Source: Marinilabilia sp046483585
GTDB lineage: Bacteria > Bacteroidota > Bacteroidia > Bacteroidales > Marinilabiliaceae
DNA length: 64,000 bases
Assembly (NCBI GenBank): GCA_046483585.1
Contig: JAWOCV010000221.1
Location: 9,400 to 73,399, forward strand
Reading direction: 5' to 3'
The notes under the pieces are model-generated. The model made no database searches. It had not been told where the DNA came from and saw nothing but the letters and a program-made list of their open reading frames with translations. Shown one piece after another: positions 8,654 through 16,665 of the stretch; position 1 is the first letter of the stretch, and every line of letters begins with the position of its first letter. The position numbers and the translations under genes are program-made.

Positions 8654-9289
8654 GTGGCCAAAACAAACAAGCAAAAATGGTTTGAGATCATTGCTGTTGT
8701 ATTAACCGGTGCATTAAAGTACATTTTGATGGACTGGCTGGAACTGCGATTGTTCTACATAACAGGTGCCTGTTTGTTTTGGTCATTTTATATTCTCAGG
8801 CAATACCGGGCCGACAAAACGATTCTGCAAAACTGGGGCTTTCGAAAAGCCGGGTTCAGGCAATCTTTTTTGTTCGTTCTCCCCTATGCTGTGGTGATTA
8901 TTGCGGCTATGGCATGGTATGGCATTACTTACCAGGCCCATTTCCTCAATTGGCATGTGGTCCCGGTTTTATTTCTGTATCCCGTCTGGGGCACCATTCA
9001 GCAGTTTTTGACGATCGCCCTTATTGCAGGAAACCTTCGAACCATCACTACAGTACATTTTAGCGATGGCCAGATCATCCTCCTGATCTCTGCTTTGTTT
9101 TCCATTGCCCATTTCCCGGATGTTCCTTTGATGGTTTTTACCTTTTTTATGGAGCTTTTATTTATCACTTCCTATTTCAAATACCGGAACCTTTGGACGC
9201 TGGGAATCTATCATGGATTGATCGGCAGCCTGCTTCTTTTCTTTGTTATGGGGCGGGATCTTTGGGATGAGCTTTGGATGGTCTTTTAA
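8654..9289 (+). CDS. CPBP-family membrane protein with degenerate active site
   Basis: A 211-residue protein with about six hydrophobic segments, starting at GTG 8654. Two of the CPBP/Abi protease motifs are present: FxxxH as FSIAH (about residue 151) and the last motif NLWTLGIYHGLIGSL. The first and essential motif EExxxR appears as QQFLTI in GTIQQFLTIALI, so the catalytic glutamates are glutamines and the arginine is gone. Members of this family process prenylated proteins or give bacteriocin immunity. With this loss a proteolytic role is unlikely and a structural or immunity-like role is more plausible. It lies 96 bp after the sulfatase and overlaps by 4 bp the 3' end of the convergent gene. 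Confidence 0.65.
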   Translation: MAKTNKQKWFEIIAVVLTGALKYILMDWLELRLFYITGACLFWSFYILRQYRADKTILQNWGFRKAGFRQSFLFVLPYAVVIIAAMAWYGITYQAHFLNWHVVPVLFLYPVWGTIQQFLTIALIAGNLRTITTVHFSDGQIILLISALFSIAHFPDVPLMVFTFFMELLFITSYFKYRNLWTLGIYHGLIGSLLLFFVMGRDLWDELWMVF

Positions 9290-10011
9290 ATATGGAAGAA
9301 TCGTCTCAGGTCAGTCGCTTTCTTCAATCTGAAATGGACATACAACAAAAGGGCTGCGATAATGCAGGCCGACACCAGTACGATCAGGCTCCAGCCAAAA
9401 GATATGGTTGTTCCGGTATAGAGAGAAATGATCCCGTCGATGCTGAGCGATAATAGCCCTGAAGCCACCAGCGAATAAGCAATGATATTCATTCCTTTCT
9501 CACGGGTTCTTTTTATGAGCCTGACAAGCACAAAAACGATGATATAAGCTGCCAGAAGGAACGGTATGCCCAGCTTCATGCTCCAGCCGGTTCCTTCGGC
9601 GTAAAGGTCCAGAAGGACCAACAGGGCCGAGGTTGAAAGAAAACTTAAAGAGAGGCACAAAAATTTTTTTCTGTACAGGAACACGGCAAGAGTGGTGTTG
9701 ATGAAAAGGACCAAACTCACCGTGGCCGGGTATTTCGACCAGGTAATACTTCCATTACCCACCAGATCAATGATCATTGTTATCAGGAAAATGGATATAA
9801 GCACCATTCCCGATATTTTCCAGAGGATGTGCCTTTTCTGCCGGCCGGTAAGTTTTTGGTAGTCCGTAAGCAGTTTCTCTTCTTGTTGATCTTTCCTGGA
9901 TTTTATGAATGCCAGATCATCTTTATTTTTTTCCAGAAGTGGTTCTCCGCAAAGGGAACAGAAATTGGCATTCTCCTCCGGCTCCACTCCGCAATATGGA
10001 CATTGTACCAT
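9286..10011 (-). CDS. Zinc-ribbon membrane protein (DUF6320-like)
   Basis: A 241-residue protein with an N-terminal zinc ribbon (Cys4, Cys7, Cys18, Cys21 in CPYC...CSLC), a charged linker (about residues 28-60) and six or so membrane segments arranged as hairpins to the C-terminus. It resembles what I remember as DUF6320 proteins, which occur next to condensation-fold acyltransferases, as here: the acyltransferase gene ends 2 bp before this one begins. The function is unknown. The tight coupling suggests that it acts together with the acyltransferase, perhaps at the membrane where the product is made. Confidence 0.7.
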   Translation of the reverse strand: MVQCPYCGVEPEENANFCSLCGEPLLEKNKDDLAFIKSRKDQQEEKLLTDYQKLTGRQKRHILWKISGMVLISIFLITMIIDLVGNGSITWSKYPATVSLVLFINTTLAVFLYRKKFLCLSLSFLSTSALLVLLDLYAEGTGWSMKLGIPFLLAAYIIVFVLVRLIKRTREKGMNIIAYSLVASGLLSLSIDGIISLYTGTTISFGWSLIVLVSACIIAALLLYVHFRLKKATDLRRFFHI

Positions 10012-10013
10012 GA

Positions 10014-11327
10014 TCAGTTCGTGTTTGATCCCGTTTCGGGCGGGATGTTTTGATTTCTTAAAAAATCGAGGAACTTATCTTCAAACTCGCCGGAGGTGGT
10101 AACGTTTCCAAAGCTGAGGACCAGCTTGTCGTTAAAACCAATGGCCGCGCAGCTGATTTTCAACATCTTGTTCGGCGGAGGGGCAGTCAAAATAAACCGG
10201 TCAAGCATTGCCTCCGTTTCGGGCGGCAACTGTGCTTTTCCCAGATTGGTAACCACACCGCTGTATTGACTTGTTCCCAGCGAATTAAATTTCCACCTGA
10301 GAATCAGGCTTTTCAAAAACAGGGGGATGCTTCTGACATACAATTTTCTTTCGCTTCCGACATTCCGGGAAATGTTTTTATTGATCAGTTTCTTTTCCGT
10401 CTCAAGTTGCATTTGGTGGTACGTGGTCTTCAGAATCTCATCAAAGGTATAATCCCCCAGCCGGAGGTCTATCTCCGGCATGACAAACAACGAAAAGTTA
10501 CGCATGGTTTTCGAGGGGAATATGTTCCGGAGGTTAACAGGGACCTGTACCCGCAATTGTTTGTGCATTTTGATGCGGGTGAGGGTGCCGAGGTTATGGT
10601 AAATGTCCTGTAAAGTATAAAGATACACGGCCACAAGGAAAACCGTAATGCTGACCCCTTTTTCTTTGGCGACTGCTTTAATCCCGGACATGGGAAGAGT
10701 GGCTGTCACTTGTCTGAAACGCGGCCGGGGCGCCAATGAATAAGGCGGGTGAAAAGCTTTCGACCTTTTCACAATGGGGGGGACATCTTCTTTGAAATAG
10801 CGCTTGTAGGCATCCTCGTATTCTTCTTCAGGTATAGGCTCGTCAGGCTTTTTGTAGGGGACGGTTTCGGTAATGTCTTTTCCACATTCTTTGGTATAGA
10901 GGACCAAAACACTTTTCAGAAATTCGAAGGCCCCTGCCCCGTCTGTGAGAATATGAGACACTTCCAGATTGATCTGGTTGTTTCTTATGAGAAATCTTAA
11001 CAGCATTCCCCTTCTTGGAAATTTTCCACAAAGAAGGCCATCATCCACTTCAATTGGAATGTGTTGCGGCAGATGCTCAAGGTAATACCAGAAAAAACCT
11101 CTTCTGAGTTGCACAAGATAATAAGGGAAACGTTTTTCGGCCAGCAAAACAGCTCTTTGAAAAGATCGGATGTTGACCGGGTTTTTCAATACCGCCGAAA
11201 GCCGGATCACAGTGGTGACCTCTCTTGTTATAATGGCAGGAAAAATTTTTGCTGCATTATCAAGAGCTAACCAAAACCGGTCTTTCATCAGGGTTTTGTT
11301 TTTACGCATTGAATCCGGTACCACCAT
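10014..11327 (-). CDS. Condensation-fold acyltransferase (alcohol acetyltransferase-like)
   Basis: A 437-residue protein of the CoA-dependent acyltransferase/condensation fold. The catalytic HxxxDG motif is SHILTDGAGA, with His125 and Asp129 counted from the start used here. Later regions with VPVNLRNIFPSKTMRNFS and a C-terminal NLGKAQLP stretch match the layout of alcohol acetyltransferases and PapA-like enzymes (an N/R loop and a second subdomain). It should transfer an acyl group from a thioester to a hydroxyl, but the substrate is unknown. An upstream in-frame TTG (11378) is excluded because a perfect -7 box covers it, so ATG 11327 or ATG 11309 are the realistic starts. First gene of a two-gene operon. 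Confidence 0.7.
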   Translation of the reverse strand: MVVPDSMRKNKTLMKDRFWLALDNAAKIFPAIITREVTTVIRLSAVLKNPVNIRSFQRAVLLAEKRFPYYLVQLRRGFFWYYLEHLPQHIPIEVDDGLLCGKFPRRGMLLRFLIRNNQINLEVSHILTDGAGAFEFLKSVLVLYTKECGKDITETVPYKKPDEPIPEEEYEDAYKRYFKEDVPPIVKRSKAFHPPYSLAPRPRFRQVTATLPMSGIKAVAKEKGVSITVFLVAVYLYTLQDIYHNLGTLTRIKMHKQLRVQVPVNLRNIFPSKTMRNFSLFVMPEIDLRLGDYTFDEILKTTYHQMQLETEKKLINKNISRNVGSERKLYVRSIPLFLKSLILRWKFNSLGTSQYSGVVTNLGKAQLPPETEAMLDRFILTAPPPNKMLKISCAAIGFNDKLVLSFGNVTTSGEFEDKFLDFLRNQNIPPETGSNTN

Positions 11328-11375
11328 ATTTTTCGGGAAAAGACCGTCAACTAAAGTTGAGGATTGTGCATTCTC

Positions 11376-11383
11376 CAAATTTA
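11376..11383 (-). promoter_or_regulatory. -7 promoter box of the acyltransferase operon
   Basis: TAAATTTG on the minus strand fits TAnnTTTG exactly, about 50 bp upstream of ATG 11327. It overlaps the first in-frame TTG and so helps to fix the start. Confidence 0.5.
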
Positions 11384-11685
11384 TGAAATATCCACGACCT
11401 GGCCTTGTCTATAGGCAAGTAATCCCGCATGAAACTGATTACATGGGCCTGGTGAAAAAGTCAGATCAAGCGTTCAATGAGCATGTTTCACAATCTAAAC
11501 CAGGCATGGATTGGTAAAAAGGGAGCTTTTGGTATGGGCTCATTCCATTTTTTCACGAAACTTTCTTATTTTAGCCTGAACGATTCATAAATTACCTGCC
11601 TTATGAATAATCCGGGTTAGTATTTCTGAATCTGGCATGGCTGTAAAACGACCGTTACATCCGACCTTAAAACACAAATTTTATA
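11384..11685. other. Divergent intergenic region without a recognisable gene
   Basis: This stretch separates the acyltransferase operon from the oxidoreductase gene. A short plus-strand frame from ATG 11382 (starting MKYPRPGLVY, 44 codons) is open, but it has no ribosome binding site and no family likeness, and I regard it as chance. I see no hairpin with a T tract and no repeat. Confidence 0.4.
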
Positions 11686-12678
11686 ATGATGAAAAAACTA
11701 AAAATTGGCATTCTGGGGACATCCAACCATTACATGAAACGGATTGTTTTACCATTGAAGGAAACCCAATATTGTGAGTCGTATGCCATTGGTTCCCGCG
11801 ATATTGAGAAAGCCGCCGGGCTGGCCCGTGAATTTGATCTCCCGCTCTGGTATGGTTCTTACGAAGCCGTTTTGAAAGACGGCGATGTGGATATGATCTA
11901 TATTCCTCTTCCCAACCATATGCATAAAGAGTGGGTGGACAGATCCCTTGAAGAGGGGAAGCCCGTTTTGTGCGAAAAGCCCCTGGGGATGAATACGCAA
12001 GAAGCCATGGAGATGGTAGATAAATCCCGTGAGACCAATGTTCCCCTCATGGAAGGATTCATGTACATGTTTCACCCCATGTGGCAACACGCCCGGGATA
12101 TTGTGCGTACAGGCCAGATCGGAGGGATCCAATACATCCATACCTCCTTTTCCTACAATAATCCTTCGCCGCAGAACATCCGGAACATTCCCGAATATGG
12201 TGGAGGGGCCCTTATGGATATCGGATGTTATGCCATCTCCGTTCCACGGTTTATTATGGGAGCCGAACCCGAAAGGGTTATGTCCTTTATTTCGCATCAT
12301 CCCGAATTCGGCACCGACATGCATACATCGGGGATCCTTGATTTTGGAGGGCCCAGAGCGACATTTGCCGTTTCCACAGCATCACAACCCTTCCAGCGGG
12401 TTGATATTGTGGGAAGTTCGGGCAGTATTACCGTGCATGTGCCGTTTAATACTTATGTGGATGTGCCGGCAGTTATTACCGTTACCGACGGCATAGGAAC
12501 CCGTGACATCAAATTCCCCGTTTGCAATGCGTATGGCCTGATGTTTGATTCCTTTGCACGCGCCGTCGAAGAGCAAGGCCCCCTGCCGGTTTCCCTGAAG
12601 GATGCGGTGGACAACATGAAAGTCATTGATGCAGTGCGACAATCTGCCAGATCGGGTGATTGGATAAAAAATGGATAA
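11686..12678 (+). CDS. Gfo/Idh/MocA-family oxidoreductase
   Basis: A 330-residue NAD(P)-dependent dehydrogenase. The N-terminal Rossmann fold begins IGILGTSNH, and the family hallmark EKP is at residues 97-99 (GKPVLCEKPLGMN). The C-terminal alpha/beta domain carries the GGGALMDIGCYA stretch, whose aspartate and following residues form the sugar site in relatives. Family members oxidise or reduce sugars, inositols and sugar derivatives. The substrate is not readable. The cytoplasmic location follows from the lack of a signal peptide. The downstream phosphodiesterase gene starts 14 bp after its stop, so the two may be co-transcribed, though their functions do not obviously match. Confidence 0.87.
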   Translation: MMKKLKIGILGTSNHYMKRIVLPLKETQYCESYAIGSRDIEKAAGLAREFDLPLWYGSYEAVLKDGDVDMIYIPLPNHMHKEWVDRSLEEGKPVLCEKPLGMNTQEAMEMVDKSRETNVPLMEGFMYMFHPMWQHARDIVRTGQIGGIQYIHTSFSYNNPSPQNIRNIPEYGGGALMDIGCYAISVPRFIMGAEPERVMSFISHHPEFGTDMHTSGILDFGGPRATFAVSTASQPFQRVDIVGSSGSITVHVPFNTYVDVPAVITVTDGIGTRDIKFPVCNAYGLMFDSFARAVEEQGPLPVSLKDAVDNMKVIDAVRQSARSGDWIKNG

Positions 12679-12692
12679 AAACTGATATAGAA

Positions 12693-13577
12693 ATGAGAAA
12701 GGCAATATTTACGATTCTTCTGGCCCTGATTGGCCTTGTTTCATGCGGGAACCAAAACAGCTACTTTGAAATAATATCTTTCAACGTAAGGTTTAATAAT
12801 CCGGATGATGCCCCCAATGATTGGGAAAATAGAAAATCAATGGTCAGTGAATATTTTTCGGAGAAAACCCCCGAAATAATAGGGATGCAGGAGGTTCTTC
12901 CCGAACAGTTGGAGGACCTGAGCGCTATGCTTGAGAATTATGATTATCTGTCTGCAGGCCGTGAAAACGGGGAAGACAAGGGGGAAGCATGTCCGGTCTT
13001 TTACCGGAAAGATATGTTTGAATATCTTGACGGGGGATATTTCTGGCTGTCAGAAACCCCTGAGGAAGCCGGCAGTATGAGCTGGGGTACTGACTTCCCC
13101 CGGATTGTTACCTGGGTGAAGCTGAAAAGCGTTGAAACCGGATATGCATTTTTTGTCTTCAATACCCATTTTTCCCATATGAGCGAAGAGGCCCGGAGCA
13201 AAAGTGCCACTCTTTTGCTGGAGCAAATCGATGAAATTGCGGGATCGACGCCTGTAGCTTTGACTGGTGATTTCAATACCACCCGGGATACAGAAACTTA
13301 TCAGACTCTTGTTGGGGGCGGGGATGAACGCGCTCAAATGTGGGATGCTGAAGAGTTGGCTGATGAAACCCGGAAAGGGGAAATCACTTTTAATGGTTTT
13401 GATCCTGATTTTGATGGGTCGCGCATCGATTTTGTTTTCGTGAATGAATTTTTCGATGTTGATTTTCACAGCGTAGATGAGGTGCGGGAAGATGAGGTTT
13501 TCATTTCAGATCATTATCCTGTGAGAGCAAAAATCACCTTCAGACCGGATTCACGAAAAAAGAGAGACCCCCAATAG
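12693..13577 (+). CDS. Endonuclease/exonuclease/phosphatase-family lipoprotein
   Basis: A 294-residue lipoprotein with the lipobox LVSC (Cys18). The EEP fold is complete: the metal-binding Glu67 in GMQEVLPEQ, the histidine in NTHFSHM, the catalytic pair in TGDFNTT, and the terminal SDHYPV motif. Such secreted EEP proteins cleave phosphodiester or phosphomonoester bonds in sphingomyelin, inositol phosphates or nucleic acids outside the cytoplasm. The substrate here is open. ATG 12693 was chosen because only from there does a proper lipoprotein signal result. With phosphate genes nearby, a phosphate-scavenging role is possible but unproven. Convergent with the TonB-dependent receptor gene. Confidence 0.88.
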   Translation: MRKAIFTILLALIGLVSCGNQNSYFEIISFNVRFNNPDDAPNDWENRKSMVSEYFSEKTPEIIGMQEVLPEQLEDLSAMLENYDYLSAGRENGEDKGEACPVFYRKDMFEYLDGGYFWLSETPEEAGSMSWGTDFPRIVTWVKLKSVETGYAFFVFNTHFSHMSEEARSKSATLLLEQIDEIAGSTPVALTGDFNTTRDTETYQTLVGGGDERAQMWDAEELADETRKGEITFNGFDPDFDGSRIDFVFVNEFFDVDFHSVDEVREDEVFISDHYPVRAKITFRPDSRKKRDPQ

Positions 13578-13597
13578 AAATATTTCAGGGATCTCTC
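13562..13597. terminator. Inverted repeat between convergent genes
   Basis: GAGAGACCCC (13562-13571) pairs with GGGATCTCTC (13588-13597) with one mismatch and encloses the stop codon of the lipoprotein gene. It has no long T tract on either strand. The position between converging genes suits a bidirectional terminator, but the lack of T residues makes this uncertain. Confidence 0.4.
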
Positions 13598-13631
13598 CAG
13601 ACTTTAACAAATGGATGGGAATGGATAGGGA

Positions 13632-16529
13632 TCAGAATTTGTAGCTCACGCCGATGCTGAAAGAACGGCCCGGATTGATGCTGTTGTATATTTGTTGCCG
13701 GGCTTCATAAGCTTTAAAGTAGCTTTCCCGTTTTTCGTTGAGCAGGTTTGATATTTTGATATCCACGGTTGTTTTCTTGTTTTCCCCCAATTTTTTGTTG
13801 AGGTTGAAATTAAGACTGTGAAAAGGCTCGGAATAGATATCCGGGAAAAGGCCTCCGCCCACGATTGTAAGGGTGGGACCTTTTACGTTGTAAAAGACGC
13901 CTGCATCCAGTCCTTTATTACTGTCATTGTAACTCAAACCGGCGTTAATCACATAAGGCGATTGACCTGCCATTTCGCGGGTGTCTTCTATGTTTTCCCC
14001 GGTTTTTTCGAAATTTTTCCGTGAGCGGTATTCCGATTCAGACATGTCGATTTTCGACATTACAAAAGTGACATTTCCGTTGGCGCTGAAATTTTGGAGC
14101 AGAGGGGAGATTGCTTTCAACCCTTTGGTGAATTCAAATTCCGCTCCATATACAGTGCCATCTCCCACATTTCTTGGCTGATATTCAGTGCTTGTTTGTT
14201 GTTCGGGGATCCTGACCAGCTCAATGGGGTCATCAAATTTTTTGTGAAATATACTGGCCGAGATATTCTGGCCGCCTTCAAAATAGTGCTCCCATCTGAG
14301 GTCCAGATTGTCGATGCGGGTTTCGGTCAATTGGCCGTCCCAATCGGAATAGGAATCGAAAAGGCTTCCGTTGAAGATCCGGTTACTGACCGGATCCAGT
14401 ATCTGGGCAAACGAAAGTTCCTTAAACGATGGTCTGGCGATGGTTTTGGAATATGAAGCCCGTATGTTTTGGTCCTCATTTAATGCCCAGCTCAGGTTGA
14501 CAGAAGGAAAAACATCGGTTGATTCCAGCACTTTTTCATTCTCAAGGTTTCGTCCGTTACGGGTATCGCCACTGGCATAACGCTGATCTCTTCCGGTATG
14601 TCGCTGAATGTAATTTTCCAGTCTTAAGCCGAGGGTGGCTTTGACATCCTTTAGGGGGAAAAACTCATTGGAGATGTAGAGGGCGGTATTGTTTACATTG
14701 GAACTATAAGCATTGGAGTTGGGGCGGCTGTTTCCCGACTGATAGGAAATGTTGTAAGGATCGTTGGGGTAAAGATTGCCGGGTTGCAGAATAAGAGAAG
14801 GATCTGCTTCCGGAAAAGAGCGCAAACTACCCCCGAATTTGACATTGTAGGAGAGTATTTCATAATCCCTTTCTTTGTAGGAGTGACTGGCACCGAATTT
14901 CAAGGCGGCATCGTTTTCATTGAAGCTGTATGCTTTGGTGATGTCGATTTTGGTTGTTGTATTGAGCTCCGTTAATTCGCGCCATCTTCTTGTCGGGAAA
15001 CCTCCTGCTCCTGCGTTGAAATTTGGATCACGGTTTTCTGAAAGGGTGAAAGTGGTGTTCCTGATATCCGGATCATCCGATGTTGAGAATGTTGGTGATA
15101 GTCGCCAGTCTACCTCCCAGTCGGAGTTTTTGAAGATATGCGTGCCGTTGAGTAAAACATTTGTAAGGGATCTTTCATTGTATTCCAGCGTGTGTGACAA
15201 TCCATTATATCCCGATTGACCCACAGCCGAGTGGCTGTTATCGATGTTGAAAATGCCTGCAGTAGAGGCTCCGTTCTGGAGACGTATCAACGTTAAGGTT
15301 AATTTATTGAGATCGTTTTTATAAGCGATGCCTCCCAGAAGGCCTGCCAATATGTTTTTTTTCCCGTTTTCTCCGTTTTGACGTGTGGCATATTGCATTT
15401 CATAATTGTCCGGGTCCTGCTGTTTTTGGTAATCGCCGAAAGCCATGTCGTCGAAATATTTGTATTCCGTTTTGTAAGTCAGAGAAAAAATATACCCCAG
15501 CTTAGGTTTTTTATCTTCCTGGTTCAGATCGATCTGATTGCCATAGGCGATGCCCAGGCTGTAATCTGTAAAACTTTGCCGGCGTTTGGCTGCCAACTGG
15601 GAATTAAAACTGTTGACGAACGATGTTACCTGTTCCCGGGAATGGCCACTAAAGGGTGAGGGTATTTCGGATTGACGTGCGCCTGCAGGCAGGGCTCTTG
15701 TGCCGTCGTCAAATCCCAGAAAATCCGTGTTACCCCCGTCATAAGAGAGATAATCTGAGTTGAAATGCATGTCGGGATTGAAGGAAGTACTTGCCGATAC
15801 GTTGAAAATTTTTCTTTCGGGAAAATTCTTGGTTTCCACATTCATAAGGCCGCCGGTAAAATCGGCGGGCAATTCGGCCGAAAAATTCTTACTCACCATC
15901 ATATTATTGATGAGGTTGGAAGGGAAAATATCCATCTGCAGACTGTTCCTGTCCGGGTCAAGGCCTGGAATATCGACATTGTTGAGGGTTGTTTTGGAAT
16001 AGCGGTCGCCCAATCCTCTGACGTAGATGTATTTTCCATCTTCTACCGTTACTCCTGTTACTCTTTTGGCTGCTTCCACTGCAGTTCCGTCGCCTATCTG
16101 CTGGATTTTGGCTGCTGAAATACCGTCAATCATAACGGATGACCTCCTTTTCATGGTCTGGAGTGCTGCCTCATTATTTCGGATCATTGATGCACTGACA
16201 ACCACATCTTCCAGCTCGACGGAGCTTTCTTTAAGTCTGATGTTATTGAAGTTGGTGACGTCATCTTCCTTAACCTCCACATCTTCAATGGTCATCGACT
16301 GAAAAGAAATAAAGGAGAATTCAATGTCATAAGTTCCGGGTTTTAAATTGAGGGAAAACTCACCGTCCAGGTCTGTAGCAGTGCCCGTTGTTGTCCCTTT
16401 AATGATGACGCTGACCCCCACAAGCGTTTCACCGGTTGCGTCATCATATACTGTTCCTCTTATCGTACCCTGCTGTGCAAAAAGTGAAGAGGTAAGGAAT
16501 AAAAATATAACAATTGCTATGTGTTTCAT
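13632..16529 (-). CDS. TonB-dependent outer-membrane receptor
   Basis: A 965-residue receptor. The signal peptide ends near LFAQQ, a carboxypeptidase-like beta-sandwich (about residues 20-105, GTIRGTVYDDATGETLVG) follows, then a plug domain containing IYVRGLGDRYSKTTLNNVDIPG, and then a beta-barrel that ends in the terminal aromatic VSYKF. It is not accompanied by a SusD-type lipoprotein. Its partner is the surface-type lipoprotein encoded 136 bp upstream in the same direction. The transported molecule cannot be read. The phased TTAA boxes in front of the operon resemble those at the phosphate transporter, which suggests a role in phosphorus acquisition. A 32-bp palindrome lies between the two genes and may set their relative expression. 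Confidence 0.9.
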   Translation of the reverse strand: MKHIAIVIFLFLTSSLFAQQGTIRGTVYDDATGETLVGVSVIIKGTTTGTATDLDGEFSLNLKPGTYDIEFSFISFQSMTIEDVEVKEDDVTNFNNIRLKESSVELEDVVVSASMIRNNEAALQTMKRRSSVMIDGISAAKIQQIGDGTAVEAAKRVTGVTVEDGKYIYVRGLGDRYSKTTLNNVDIPGLDPDRNSLQMDIFPSNLINNMMVSKNFSAELPADFTGGLMNVETKNFPERKIFNVSASTSFNPDMHFNSDYLSYDGGNTDFLGFDDGTRALPAGARQSEIPSPFSGHSREQVTSFVNSFNSQLAAKRRQSFTDYSLGIAYGNQIDLNQEDKKPKLGYIFSLTYKTEYKYFDDMAFGDYQKQQDPDNYEMQYATRQNGENGKKNILAGLLGGIAYKNDLNKLTLTLIRLQNGASTAGIFNIDNSHSAVGQSGYNGLSHTLEYNERSLTNVLLNGTHIFKNSDWEVDWRLSPTFSTSDDPDIRNTTFTLSENRDPNFNAGAGGFPTRRWRELTELNTTTKIDITKAYSFNENDAALKFGASHSYKERDYEILSYNVKFGGSLRSFPEADPSLILQPGNLYPNDPYNISYQSGNSRPNSNAYSSNVNNTALYISNEFFPLKDVKATLGLRLENYIQRHTGRDQRYASGDTRNGRNLENEKVLESTDVFPSVNLSWALNEDQNIRASYSKTIARPSFKELSFAQILDPVSNRIFNGSLFDSYSDWDGQLTETRIDNLDLRWEHYFEGGQNISASIFHKKFDDPIELVRIPEQQTSTEYQPRNVGDGTVYGAEFEFTKGLKAISPLLQNFSANGNVTFVMSKIDMSESEYRSRKNFEKTGENIEDTREMAGQSPYVINAGLSYNDSNKGLDAGVFYNVKGPTLTIVGGGLFPDIYSEPFHSLNFNLNKKLGENKKTTVDIKISNLLNEKRESYFKAYEARQQIYNSINPGRSFSIGVSYKF

Positions 16530-16610
16530 TATCAGTTTGCTTTGATCTTTGTGCGAAAATATTTCTATTTCTGTGTTTTTCGTCTTTTCGCGGAGTTAAA
16601 TGGCAAGAAA

Positions 16611-16642
16611 CAGACCTGCAAAACCCGGGTTTTGCAAGCCTG
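16611..16642. promoter_or_regulatory. Intercistronic 32-bp palindrome
   Basis: Two 16-nt arms meet without a loop at CCC|GGG. The inner 13 bp on each side, centred on GCAAAACCCGGGTTTTGC, pair perfectly, and the outer bases pair with two mismatches. It lies between the lipoprotein gene (upstream) and the receptor gene (downstream) on the minus strand. No T tract follows, so it is more likely an RNA-processing or stabilising hairpin or a leaky terminator than a full stop. Confidence 0.5.
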
Positions 16643-16665
16643 TTTGATCTTCAGTTTTTTTCCTT

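Noticed and set aside
11382..11516. Short plus-strand gene of 44 codons
   Set aside because: No ribosome binding site, no recognisable composition, and it overlaps the -7 box of the opposite operon.
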